Below, one piece after another: positions 15,001 through 27,000 of a stretch of DNA of 64,000 nucleotides. Source of the DNA: JAIXWP01 sp965247015 (GTDB taxonomy: Bacteria; Bacteroidota; Bacteroidia; Flavobacteriales_D; Sanyastnellaceae); the NCBI GenBank assembly GCA_965247015.1, contig CBDFGG010000004.1, positions 806,001 to 870,000 on the forward strand, in the 5' to 3' direction. Under the pieces are notes generated by a model. The model worked only from the letters and a program-made list of their open reading frames with translations. It was not told the DNA's origin and searched no databases. Numbering within the stretch: the stretch's first letter is position 1; the number at the start of each line of letters is the position of its first letter. The translations under genes were made by a program, and so were the position numbers.

Positions 15001-18000
15001 TGATTGATGATGAAGCACCTGAGGTGACTTGTCCTGCAGACATTACTGTAAGCAATGATGCGAACGCATGTAATGCTTTAGTAACAGTGCCTGCTCCATC
15101 AGTAGCTGACGAGTGTGGCATTGCTTCGATTGTAAATGATTACACCGGAACTGCAAACGCTTCTGGAACATATCCTGTTGGAACTACAACGGTGGAGTTT
15201 ACAGTAACTGATATTCATGGCAACATCACCACTTGCACATTCGATGTGACGGTGATCGATGATGAAGCACCAGAGGTAACTTGTCCTGCAGATATTACAG
15301 TAAGCAATGATGCCAATGCATGTAACGCTGTAGTAACAGTTCCTGCACCAACAGTTGCTGATGAGTGCGGCATTGCTTCGATTGTAAATGATTACACTGG
15401 AACTGTAAACGCTTCTGGAACATATCCAGTTGGAACTACAACAGTTGAGTTCACAGTAACTGATATTCATGGCAACATCACCACATGCACATTCGATGTG
15501 ACAGTGATTGATGATGAAGCTCCTGAGGTGACTTGTCCTGCAGACATCACTGTTAGCAATGATGTTAATGCATGTAACGCTGTAGTAACAGTTCCTGCAC
15601 CAACAGTATCAGATGAGTGTGGTATTGCTTCGATTGTAAATGATTACACCGGAACTGCTGATGCTTCGGGTACTTACCCTGTAGGTACTACAACGGTTGA
15701 GTTCACTGTAACTGATATCCACGGCAACATCACCACTTGCACATTCGATGTGACGGTGATCGATGATGAAGCTCCAGAGGTAACTTGTCCTGCAGACATT
15801 ACTGTAAGCAATGATGCGAACGCATGTAATGCTGTTGTCACAGTGCCCGCTCCAATGGTATCTGACGAGTGTGGTATCGCTTCGATTGTAAATGATTACA
15901 CTGGAACTGCAAACGCTTCTGGAACATATCCAGTTGGAACTACAACAGTTGAGTTCACAGTAACTGATATCCATGGTAACATCACCACTTGCACATTCGA
16001 TGTGACAGTAATCGATGATGAAGCTCCTGAGGTCACTTGTCCTGCAGACATTACTGTAAGCAATGATGTGAACGCATGTAATGCTGTTGTAACAATACCT
16101 GCTCCAACAGTAGCTGATGAGTGTGGAATCGCTTCGATTGTGAATGACTACACTGGAACTGCAAACGCTTCTGGCACTTATCCTGTAGGTACTACAACGG
16201 TTGAGTTCACAGTAACTGATATTCATGGTAACATCACCACTTGCACATTCGATGTGACAGTGATCGATGATGAAGCTCCTGAGGTAACTTGTCCTGCAGA
16301 CATTACTGTTAGCAATGATGCGAATGCATGTAATGCTGTAGTAACAGTGCCTGCTCCAACAGTTGCTGACGAGTGTGGTATCGCAGGCATCGTGAACAAC
16401 TATAACGGAACGGCTAATGCCTCTGGTACTTACCCTGTAGGTACTACCACTGTTGAGTTCACAGTAACTGATATTCATGGCAACATCACCACTTGCACAT
16501 TCGATGTGACGGTGATTGATGATGAGGCTCCTGAAGTAACTTGTCCTGCAGATATTACTGTTAGCAACGACGCGAACGCATGTAACGCTGTAGTAACAGT
16601 TCCTGCACCAACAGTTGCGGATGAATGTGGCATTGCTTCGATTGTAAATGATTACACTGGAACTGCAAACGCTTCTGGAACATATCCAGTTGGTACTACA
16701 ACTGTACAATTTACAGTAACTGATATTCATGGTAACATAACCACATGCACATTCGATGTAACAGTGATCGATGATGAAGCTCCTGAGGTGACTTGTCCTG
16801 CAGACATTACTGTAAGCAATGATGCCAACGCATGTAATGCTGTTGTAACTGTTCCTGCTCCATCAGTAGCTGATGAATGTGGAATCGCTTCGATTGTTAA
16901 TGATTACACTGGAACTGCTAACGCTTCCGGAACATACCCTGTAGGTACTACAACGGTTGAGTTTACAGTAACTGATATTCAAGGCAACATCACCACTTGC
17001 ACATTCGATGTGACGGTGATCGACGACGAAGCTCCTGAGGTGACTTGTCCTGCAGATATTACTGTTAGCAATGATGCGAACGCATGTAATGCTGTAGTAA
17101 CAGTGCCTGCTACAACGGTAGCTGATGAGTGTGGTATCGCAAGCATCGTGAACAACTACACCGGAACTGCTGATGCTTCTGGAACATATCCTGTAGGCAC
17201 TACAACCGTTGAGTTCACTGTAACTGATATCCACGGCAACATCACCACTTGCACATTCGATGTGACAGTGAATGATGACGAAGCTCCTGCTATTACCTGT
17301 CCTGCAGATCAGAACGTGACTGCGAATGCATCATGTGAGTTTATAATGGTAGATTATAGTGGACTTCTATCAGCTACAGATAACTGTGATCCATCACTAA
17401 CCATCGTACAGTCTCCTGCGGCTGGTGATTTAGTGAGTGGCACTACTTTGGTTACATTCACTGTAACTGATGATGCTGGTAATGTTTCAACTTGTACATT
17501 CAACGTCATTGTTGAAGACAACACTGATCCAATCATCACTACTTGTGCTCCTGATGTAACAGTAACTACTGATGCAAACTGTGAAATCGCTCTTGCCGAT
17601 TACACATCACTTGTTATCGCTTCTGATAACTGTGACCTGAACCTTACATACACACAAGTACCAGCGCCTGGTACAACATTCTCTGGTCACAACACCATTG
17701 TGCCTGTGACGATCACTGTGACTGATGATAATGGAAATGATATTTCTTGCTCGTTCGATGTAACACTTGACGATGTGACAGCTCCTGCAATCACCTGTCC
17801 TGCGGACATCACGGTGAGCAACGATGCAAATGCTTGTAATGCTGTTGTTACCGTTCCTGCAATTACTGCAAACGACAACTGTGGTATCACAACTATCGTG
17901 AACGATTACACTGGAACCGCAAATGCCTCTGGAACGTACCCTGTCGGAATAACTACAGTGACATACACTGTTACCGATGTAGCTGGCAACGTATCTACTT

Positions 18001-21000
18001 GTTCGTTTGATGTAACTGTAATTGATGATGAGGCTCCACAGGTGACTTGTCCATCAGACATCACTATGAGCAATGATGCGAACGCATGTAATGCTGTAGT
18101 AACTGTTCCTGCTCCAACGGTAGCTGATGAGTGTGGTATTGCTTCGATTGTAAATGATTACAATGGAACTGCAAACGCTTCCGGTACTTATCCTGTAGGT
18201 ACTACAACTGTAGAATTTACAGTAACTGATATCCATGGCAACATCACCACTTGCACATTCGATGTGACAGTGATTGATGATGAAGCACCTGAGGTAACTT
18301 GTCCTGCAAACATCACCATGAGCAATGATGCGAACGCATGTAACGCTGTTGTAACAGTGCCTGCTCCATCGGTAGCTGATGAGTGTGGTATTGCTTCTGT
18401 AGTGAACAACTATAATGGAACTGCAAACGCTTCTGGAACTTATCCTGTTGGAACTACAACAGTTGAGTTCACAGTAACTGATATCCATGGTAACATCACC
18501 ACTTGTACTTTCGATGTGACAGTGATCGATGATGAAGCTCCTGAGGTAACTTGTCCAGCAGACATCACTGTAAGCAATGATGCGAACGCATGTAATGCTG
18601 TTGTAACAGTGCCTGCTCCAACAGTCGCTGATGAGTGCGGCATTGCTTCGATTGTAAATGATTACACTGGCACTGCTGATGCTTCTGGTACTTACCCTGT
18701 AGGTACTACCACTGTTGAGTTCACAGTAACTGATATTCATGGCAACATCACCACTTGCACATTTGATGTGACGGTGATCGATGATGAAGCTCCTGAAGTA
18801 ACTTGTCCTGCTGACATTACTGTAAGCAATGATGCGAACGCATGTAATGCTGTAGTAACAGTTCCTGCACCAACAGTTGCTGATGAATGTGGCATTGCTT
18901 CGATTGTAAATGATTACACTGGAACTGCAAACGCTTCTGGAACATATCCAGTTGGAACTACAACTGTAGAATTTACAGTAACTGATATTCACGGTAACAT
19001 CACCACTTGCACATTCGATGTGACGGTGATCGACGACGAAGCTCCAGAGGTGACTTGTCCTGTGGACATCACTGTAAGCAATGATGCGAATGCATGTAAT
19101 GCTATTGTCACAGTGCCCGCTCCAACGGTATCTGACGAGTGTGGTATCGCTTCGATTGTAAATGATTACACTGGAACTGCAAACGCTTCTGGAACATATC
19201 CAGTTGGAACTACAACAGTTGAGTTCACAGTAACTGATATCCATGGTAACATCACCACTTGCACATTCGATGTGACAGTGATCGATGATGAAGCACCAGA
19301 GGTAACTTGTCCAGCAGATATTACAGTAAGCAATGATGCGAACGCATGTAATGCTGTTGTAACAATACCTGCTCCAACAGTAGCTGATGAGTGTGGAATC
19401 GCTTCGATTGTGAATGACTACACTGGAACTGCAAACGCTTCTGGCACTTATCCTGTAGGTACTACAACGGTTGAGTTCACAGTAACTGATATTCATGGTA
19501 ACATCACCACTTGCACATTCGATGTGACAGTGATCGATGATGAAGCTCCTGAGGTAACTTGTCCAGCAGACATTACTGTGAGCAATGACGCGAACGCATG
19601 TAATGCTGTAGTAACAGTGCCTGCTCCAACAGTCGCTGATGAGTGTGGTATTGCTTCGATTGTAAATGATTACACTGGAACTGCTAATGCTTCTGGTACT
19701 TATCCTGTAGGTACTACAACGGTTGAGTTCACAGTAACTGATATCCATGGTAACATCACCACTTGTACATTCGATGTGACGGTGATCGATGATGAAGCTC
19801 CAGAGGTAACTTGTCCTGCTGACATCACAGTTAGCAATGACGCGAACGCATGTAATGCTGTAGTAACAGTTCCTGCACCAACAGTTGCTGATGAATGTGG
19901 CATTGCTTCGATTGTAAATGATTACACCGGAACTGCAAACGCTTCTGGAACATATCCAGTTGGAACTACAACGGTAGAGTTCACAGTAACTGATATTCAT
20001 GGTAACATCTCCACTTGCACATTCGATGTGACGGTGATCGATGATGAAGCTCCTGAAGTAACTTGTCCTGCAGACATTACTGTAAGCAATGATGCGAACG
20101 CATGTAATGCTGTAGTAACAGTTCCTGCTCCAACGGTAGCTGATGAGTGTGGTATTGCTTCGATTGTTAATGATTACACTGGAACTGCTGATGCTTCGGG
20201 TACTTACCCTGTAGGTACTACAACGGTTGAGTTCACTGTAACTGATATCCACGGCAACATCACCACTTGCACATTCGATGTGACGGTGATTGATGATGAA
20301 GCTCCTGAGGTGACTTGTCCTGCAGACATTACTGTTAGCAATGATGCCAATGCATGTAACGCTGTAGTAACAGTGCCTGCTCCAACGGTAGCTGATGAGT
20401 GTGGTATCGCAAGCATCGTGAACAACTACACCGGAACTGCTGATGCTTCTGGAACATATCCTGTAGGTACTACAACAGTTGAGTTCACAGTAACTGATAT
20501 TCATGGCAACATCACCACTTGCACATTCGATGTGACAGTGAATGACGACGAAGCACCTGCTATCACATGTCCTGCAGATCAAACGGTGACCGCCAATGCT
20601 ACTTGTGAATTCGTAATGGTTGATTACTCATCATTACTAATCGCAAATGATAACTGTGATCCATCACTAACCATTGTACAATCTCCAGCTGCTGGTGATC
20701 TAGTGAGTGGAACTACAGTGGTTACATTCACTGTAACCGATGATACTGGTAATGTTTCAACTTGTACATTCAATGTCATCGTTGAAGACAACACTGATCC
20801 GATCATCACTACTTGTGCTCCTGATGCAACAGTGACGACCGATTCAAACTGTGAAATTACTCTTGCCGATTACACATCACTTGTTATCGCTTCTGATAAC
20901 TGTGACCTGAACCTTACATACACACAAGTACCAGCGCCTGGTACTACATTCTCTGGTCACAACACTATCGTTCCTGTAACGATCACTGTGAGTGATGATA

Positions 21001-24000
21001 ATGGAAATGATATTTCTTGCTCGTTCGATGTAACACTTGACGATGTGACAGCTCCTGCAATCACTTGTCCTGCGGACATCACAGTGAGCAACGATGCAAA
21101 TGCATGTAATGCTGTTGTAACCGTTCCTGCAATTACTGCAAACGACAACTGTGGTATAACAACCATCGTGAACGATTACACTGGAACTGCAAACGCTTCT
21201 GGAACGTACCCTGTAGGAACAACTACAGTGACATATACTGTAACAGATGTAGCTGGCAACGTATCTACTTGTTCGTTTGATGTAACTGTAATTGATGATG
21301 AAGCACCTGAGGTGACTTGTCCATCAGACATCACTATGAGCAATGATGCGAACGCATGTAATGCTGTTGTAACAGTGCCTGCTCCAACGGTAGCTGATGA
21401 GTGCGGTATTGCTTCGATTGTTAATGATTACAATGGAACTGCAAACGCTTCTGGTACTTATCCTGTAGGTACTACAACTGTAGAATTTACAGTAACTGAT
21501 ATCCATGGTAACATCACCACTTGCACATTCGATGTGACAGTAATCGATGATGAAGCTCCTGAGGTAACTTGTCCTGCAGACATTACTGTAAGCAATGACG
21601 CGAACGCATGTAATGCTGTAGTAACAGTGCCTGCTCCAACGGTTGCTGATGAGTGTGGTATTGCTTCGATTGTAAATGATTACACCGGAACTGCAAACGC
21701 TTCTGGAACATATCCAGTTGGAACTACAACAGTTGAGTTCACAGTAACTGATATCCATGGCAACATCACCACATGCACATTCGATGTGACGGTGATTGAT
21801 GATGAAGCACCTGAGGTGACTTGTCCTGCAGACATTACTGTAAGCAATGATGCGAACGCATGTAATGCTTTAGTAACAGTGCCTGCTCCAACAGTTGCTG
21901 ATGAGTGTGGTATTGCTTCGATTGTAAATGATTACACTGGAACTGCTAATGCTTCTGGTACTTATCCTGTAGGTACTACAACAGTTGAGTTCACTGTAAC
22001 TGATATCCACGGCAACATCACTACTTGCACATTTGATGTGACGGTGATTGATGATGAAGCTCCTGAGGTAACCTGTCCTGCGGACATTACCGTAAGCAAT
22101 GATGCGAACGCATGTAACGCTGTAGTAACAGTTCCTGCACCAACAGTTGCTGATGAATGTGGCATTGCTTCGATTGTAAATGATTACACCGGAACTGCTA
22201 ACGCTTCTGGAACATATCCTGTAGGTACTACAACGGTTGAGTTCACAGTAACTGATATCCATGGTAACATCACCACTTGCACATTCGATGTGACAGTAAT
22301 CGATGATGAAGCCCCTGAAGTAACTTGTCCTGCAGACATTACTGTTAGCAACGATGCGAACGCATGTAATGCTGTAGTAACAGTGCCTGCTCCATCAGTA
22401 GCTGATGAATGTGGCATTGCTTCGATTGTTAATGATTACACTGGAACTGCAAACGCTTCTGGTACTTATCCTGTAGGTGCTACAACTGTAGAATTTACAG
22501 TAACTGATATCCATGGTAACATCACCACTTGCACATTCGATGTGACAGTGATTGATGATGAAGCACCTGAGGTGACTTGTCCTGCAGACATCACTGTTAG
22601 CAATGATGCCAATGCATGTAACGCTGTAGTAACAGTTACTGCACCAACGGTATCTGACGAGTGTGGAATCGCTTCGATTGTAAATGATTACACTGGAACT
22701 GCTGATGCTTCTGGAACATATCCTGTAGGTACTACAACAGTTGAGTTCACAGTAACTGATATCCATGGTAACATCACCACATGCACATTCGATGTGACGG
22801 TGATCGATGATGAAGCTCCAGAAGTGACTTGTCCTGCAGACATTACTGTAAGCAATGATGCAAACGCATGTAATGCTGTTGTAACTGTTCCTGCTCCAAC
22901 GGTAGCTGATGAGTGTGGTATTGCTTCGATTGTAAATGATTACACCGGAACTGCTAACGCTTCTGGAACATATCCTGTAGGTACTACAACTGTTGAGTTC
23001 ACTGTAACTGATATTCATGGCAACATCACCACTTGCACATTCGATGTGACAGTGATTGATGATGAAGCACCTGAGGTGACTTGTCCTGCAGACATCACTG
23101 TTAGCAATGATGCTAATGCATGTAACGCTGTAGTAACAGTTCCTGCACCAACAGTTGCTGATGAATGTGGCATTGCTTCGATTGTAAATGATTACACTGG
23201 AACTGCAAACGCTTCTGGAACATATCCTGTTGGAACTACAACAGTTGAGTTCACAGTTACTGATATCCATGGTAACATCACCACTTGTACATTCGATGTG
23301 ACAGTGATCGATGATGAAGCACCTGAGGTGACTTGTCCTGCAGACATTACTGTAAGCAATGATGCCAACGCATGTAATGCTGTTGTCACAGTGCCCGCTC
23401 CAACGGTATCTGACGAGTGTGGTATCGCTTCGATTGTAAATGATTACACTGGAACTGCAAACGCTTCTGGAACATATCCAGTTGGAACTACAACAGTTGA
23501 GTTCACAGTAACTGATATCCATGGTAACATCACCACTTGCACATTCGATGTGACAGTGATCGATGATGAAGCACCAGAGGTAACTTGTCCAGCAGATATT
23601 ACAGTAAGCAATGATGCGAACGCATGTAATGCTGTTGTAACAATACCTGCTCCAACGGTAGCTGATGAGTGTGGAATCGCTTCGATTGTAAATGATTACA
23701 CCGGAACTGCTGATGCTTCTGGAACATATCCTGTAGGCACTACAACCGTTGAGTTCACTGTAACTGATATCCACGGCAACATCACCACTTGCACATTCGA
23801 TGTGACAGTAATCGATGATGAAGCTCCAGAGGTGACATGCCCTGCGGATATTACACAAGATGCCGATTTAGGTTCTTGCACCACAGTCGTAACTGTTCCA
23901 GCTCCTGTCTATACCGATGAATGCGGAATTGCTAGTGTCGTGAATAATTACAACAACACTTCAGACGCAACTGATATTTACACAGTTGGAACCACTACTA

Positions 24001-27000
24001 TTGAATGGACTATAACAGACATTCATGGAAACATAAGCACATGCACAATGCAAGTTACGGTTCTAGACAGTGAAGATCCTGCGATTACTTGTCCAGCAAA
24101 CATCACTGTAAGCAATGATGTTAACGCATGTAACGCCAATGTTTCTGTGCCTCTACCGATAGGTACTGATAACTGTGGTATTGCCTCTATTCTAAATGAC
24201 TACAACAATACTGCTGATGCTTCTGATGTGTATCCTGTAGGTACCACCATCATCACATGGACAATAACAGACCTTGCTGGTAATACAGATGTTTGTAGCA
24301 TGGAAGTTACCGTGGTCGATGATGAAGCTCCTGAGGTAACTTGTCCTGCAAACATTACAGTTAGCAACGATGCAAATGCATGTAATGCTGTTGTTATTGT
24401 TCCAGCACCAACAGTATCTGATGAGTGTGGTATTGCTTCGATTGTAAATGATTACACTGGAACCGCTGATGCTTCTGGAACATATCCTGTGGGAACTACA
24501 ACAGTAGAATTTACAATAACTGATATTCATGGAAACATTACCACTTGCACATTCGATGTGACAGTGATTGATGATGAGGCACCAGAGGTTACTTGTCCTG
24601 CAGATATTACTGTTAGTAATGATGCGAATGCATGTAATGCTGATGTAATAGTACCTGCTCCGGTATTTGTTGATGAATGCGGTATTGCTTCTGTAGTGAA
24701 CAACTACAATAACACGGCAGATGCTTCCGACAACTATCCTGTTGGAACAACTACAGTTGAGTACACCATCACTGACATTCACGGTAACATCACCACTTGT
24801 ACTTTCGATGTAACAGTGATTGATGATGAAGCTCCAGAAGTAACTTGTCCCGCAGATATTACTGTTAGCAATGATGCGAATGCATGTAATGCAGACATAG
24901 TGATACCAGCTCCTGTATTCGTTGATGAATGCGGTATTGCTTCTGTAGTAAACAACTACAACAACACTGCTGACGCCTCTGACAACTACCCTGTTGGAAC
25001 AACTACTGTTGAGTACACCATCACTGACATTCATGGTAATATCACTACTTGCACTTTCGATGTGACTGTGATCGATGATGAAGCTCCTGAGGTGACTTGT
25101 CCTGCAGATATTACTGTTAGCAATGACGCGAATGCATGTAATGCATTTGTAACCGTGCCAGCACCTACTGTTGACGACGAATGTGGTATTGCTTCAGTGG
25201 TAAACAACTACAACAATACTGCTGATGCCTCTGACACCTACCCTGTAGGTACTACGACCATTGAATTTACAGTAACTGATATTCATGGAAACATCACCAC
25301 ATGTACATTCGACGTGACAGTGATTGATGACGAAGCTCCAGAGGTAACTTGTCCTGCAAATATTACTGTTAGCAATGATGCCAACGCATGTAACGCTAAT
25401 GTGGTAGTTCCGGCTCCAGTATTTGTTGATGAATGCGGTATTGCTTCTGTAGTGAACAACTACAACAACACGGCAGATGCTTCTGACAACTACCCTGTTG
25501 GAACGACTACAGTTGAATACACTATCACTGATATCCATGGAAACATTACCACTTGCACATTTGATGTAACAGTGATTGATGATGAAGCTCCTGAAGTAAC
25601 ATGCCCTGCTGATATCACCGTGAGCAATGATGCCAATGCATGTAATGCTGATGTAATAGTTCCGGCTCCAGTATTTGTTGATGAATGCGGTATTGCTTCT
25701 GTTGTAAACAACTACAACAACACGGCAGATGCTTCTGACAACTATCCTGTTGGAACAACTACAGTTGAATACACTATCACTGACATTCATGGCAATATCA
25801 CTACTTGCACATTCGATGTAACAGTGATTGATGATGAAGCTCCTGAAGTAACATGCCCTGCAGACATTACTGTAAGTAATGATACCGATGCATGTAATGC
25901 CTTCGTTACGGTTCCTGCACCAGTCGTAGACGACGAGTGTGGTATTGCTTCAATAGTTAACAACTACAACAACACAGCAGATGCTTCTGACACATACCCT
26001 GTGGGTACTACCGCTGTTGAATACACAGTGACTGATATTCATGGTAACATCACCACTTGCACATTCGATGTGACGGTGATCGACGATGAAGCTCCTGAGG
26101 TGACTTGCCCTGCAGACATCACAATATTCAATGATCTTGGAGCTTGCAGCGCAGGCGTTACTGTACCTGCTCCAACAGTCGCGGATGAATGTGGAATTGC
26201 TTCTGTAGTGAACAACTACAACAATACTGCTGATGCTTCTGATGTGTATCCCGTTGGAACTACAACTGTAGAATTTACAGTAACTGATATTCATGGTAAT
26301 GTGACCACATGCACATTCGATGTAACTGTAATTGATAACGAAAGCCCTGCAATGGTTTGTCCAGTTGATCAGACAGTAGTTGCAACAACAGGAGAATGTG
26401 GAACAGAAGTGGTTGTAGAAATCCCAACTGCGACTGACAACTGTGAAGTTCTTAGCATTGTAAACGACTATAACAATACCGATAATGCTTCTGATTACTA
26501 TCCTGTGGGTGAAACAATCGTGACTTGGACTACTACTGATATTCACGGAAATGAATTCACTTGTACCACTACTATTACTGTAGTTGATACGGAAGCTCCA
26601 AGCTTAGTTTGCCCTTCTGATGTTACAGCAGACAACACTGTCGGTACTTGCGGAACAGACGTTGTGGTAGAACTTCCAATAGTTGCCGATAACTGCGGTA
26701 TTGCAACGGTAGTAAACAACTATAATGGAACTGATAATGCTTCGGACAACTACCCAGTTGGAATTACATTAGTAGAGTGGACCGTTACAGATATCCATGG
26801 TAATGTTTCGACATGTACAACTGTAATCAATATTATTGACGCAGAATTGCCAGCTATTACATGTCCTGAAAACATCACAGTATTTAACGATCTTGATGAA
26901 TGTAGCGCTGTCGTAACGGTGCCTACTCCTGTATCATCTGACAATTGTGGTGTACAATCTGTAATCAATGATTACAATGGCACTGCTGATGCAACAGATA

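Larger units (their letters stand above)
10251..23822 (+). repeat. Block C: six higher-order HYR super-repeats
   Basis: An 82-aa header module (CPADQ..TAN) recurs with its Asp codon at 10275, 11781, 12531, 14037, 17307 and 20577; the matching codon after the block is at 23847. The intervals are 1506, 750, 1506, 3270, 3270 and 3270 nt (502, 250, 502, 1090, 1090, 1090 aa). Each equals one 82-aa header plus 5, 2, 5, 12, 12 or 12 modules of 84 aa. After the header come an IITTCAPD module, an AITCPADITVSND module, then DECGIAS-type modules. Confidence 0.93.

Noticed and set aside
2699..17890. Dozens of 60-165-codon antisense frames recurring at 249-, 237- or 252-bp intervals
   Set aside because: They are periodic shadows of the repeat and have no start signals or family similarity.
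18054..20582. 842-codon antisense open frame inside the giant gene
   Set aside because: Its Cys/Ser/Arg/Tyr-rich product simply mirrors the 252-bp HYR repeat; the same antisense peptide recurs in every copy. Codon constraint lies on the + strand.
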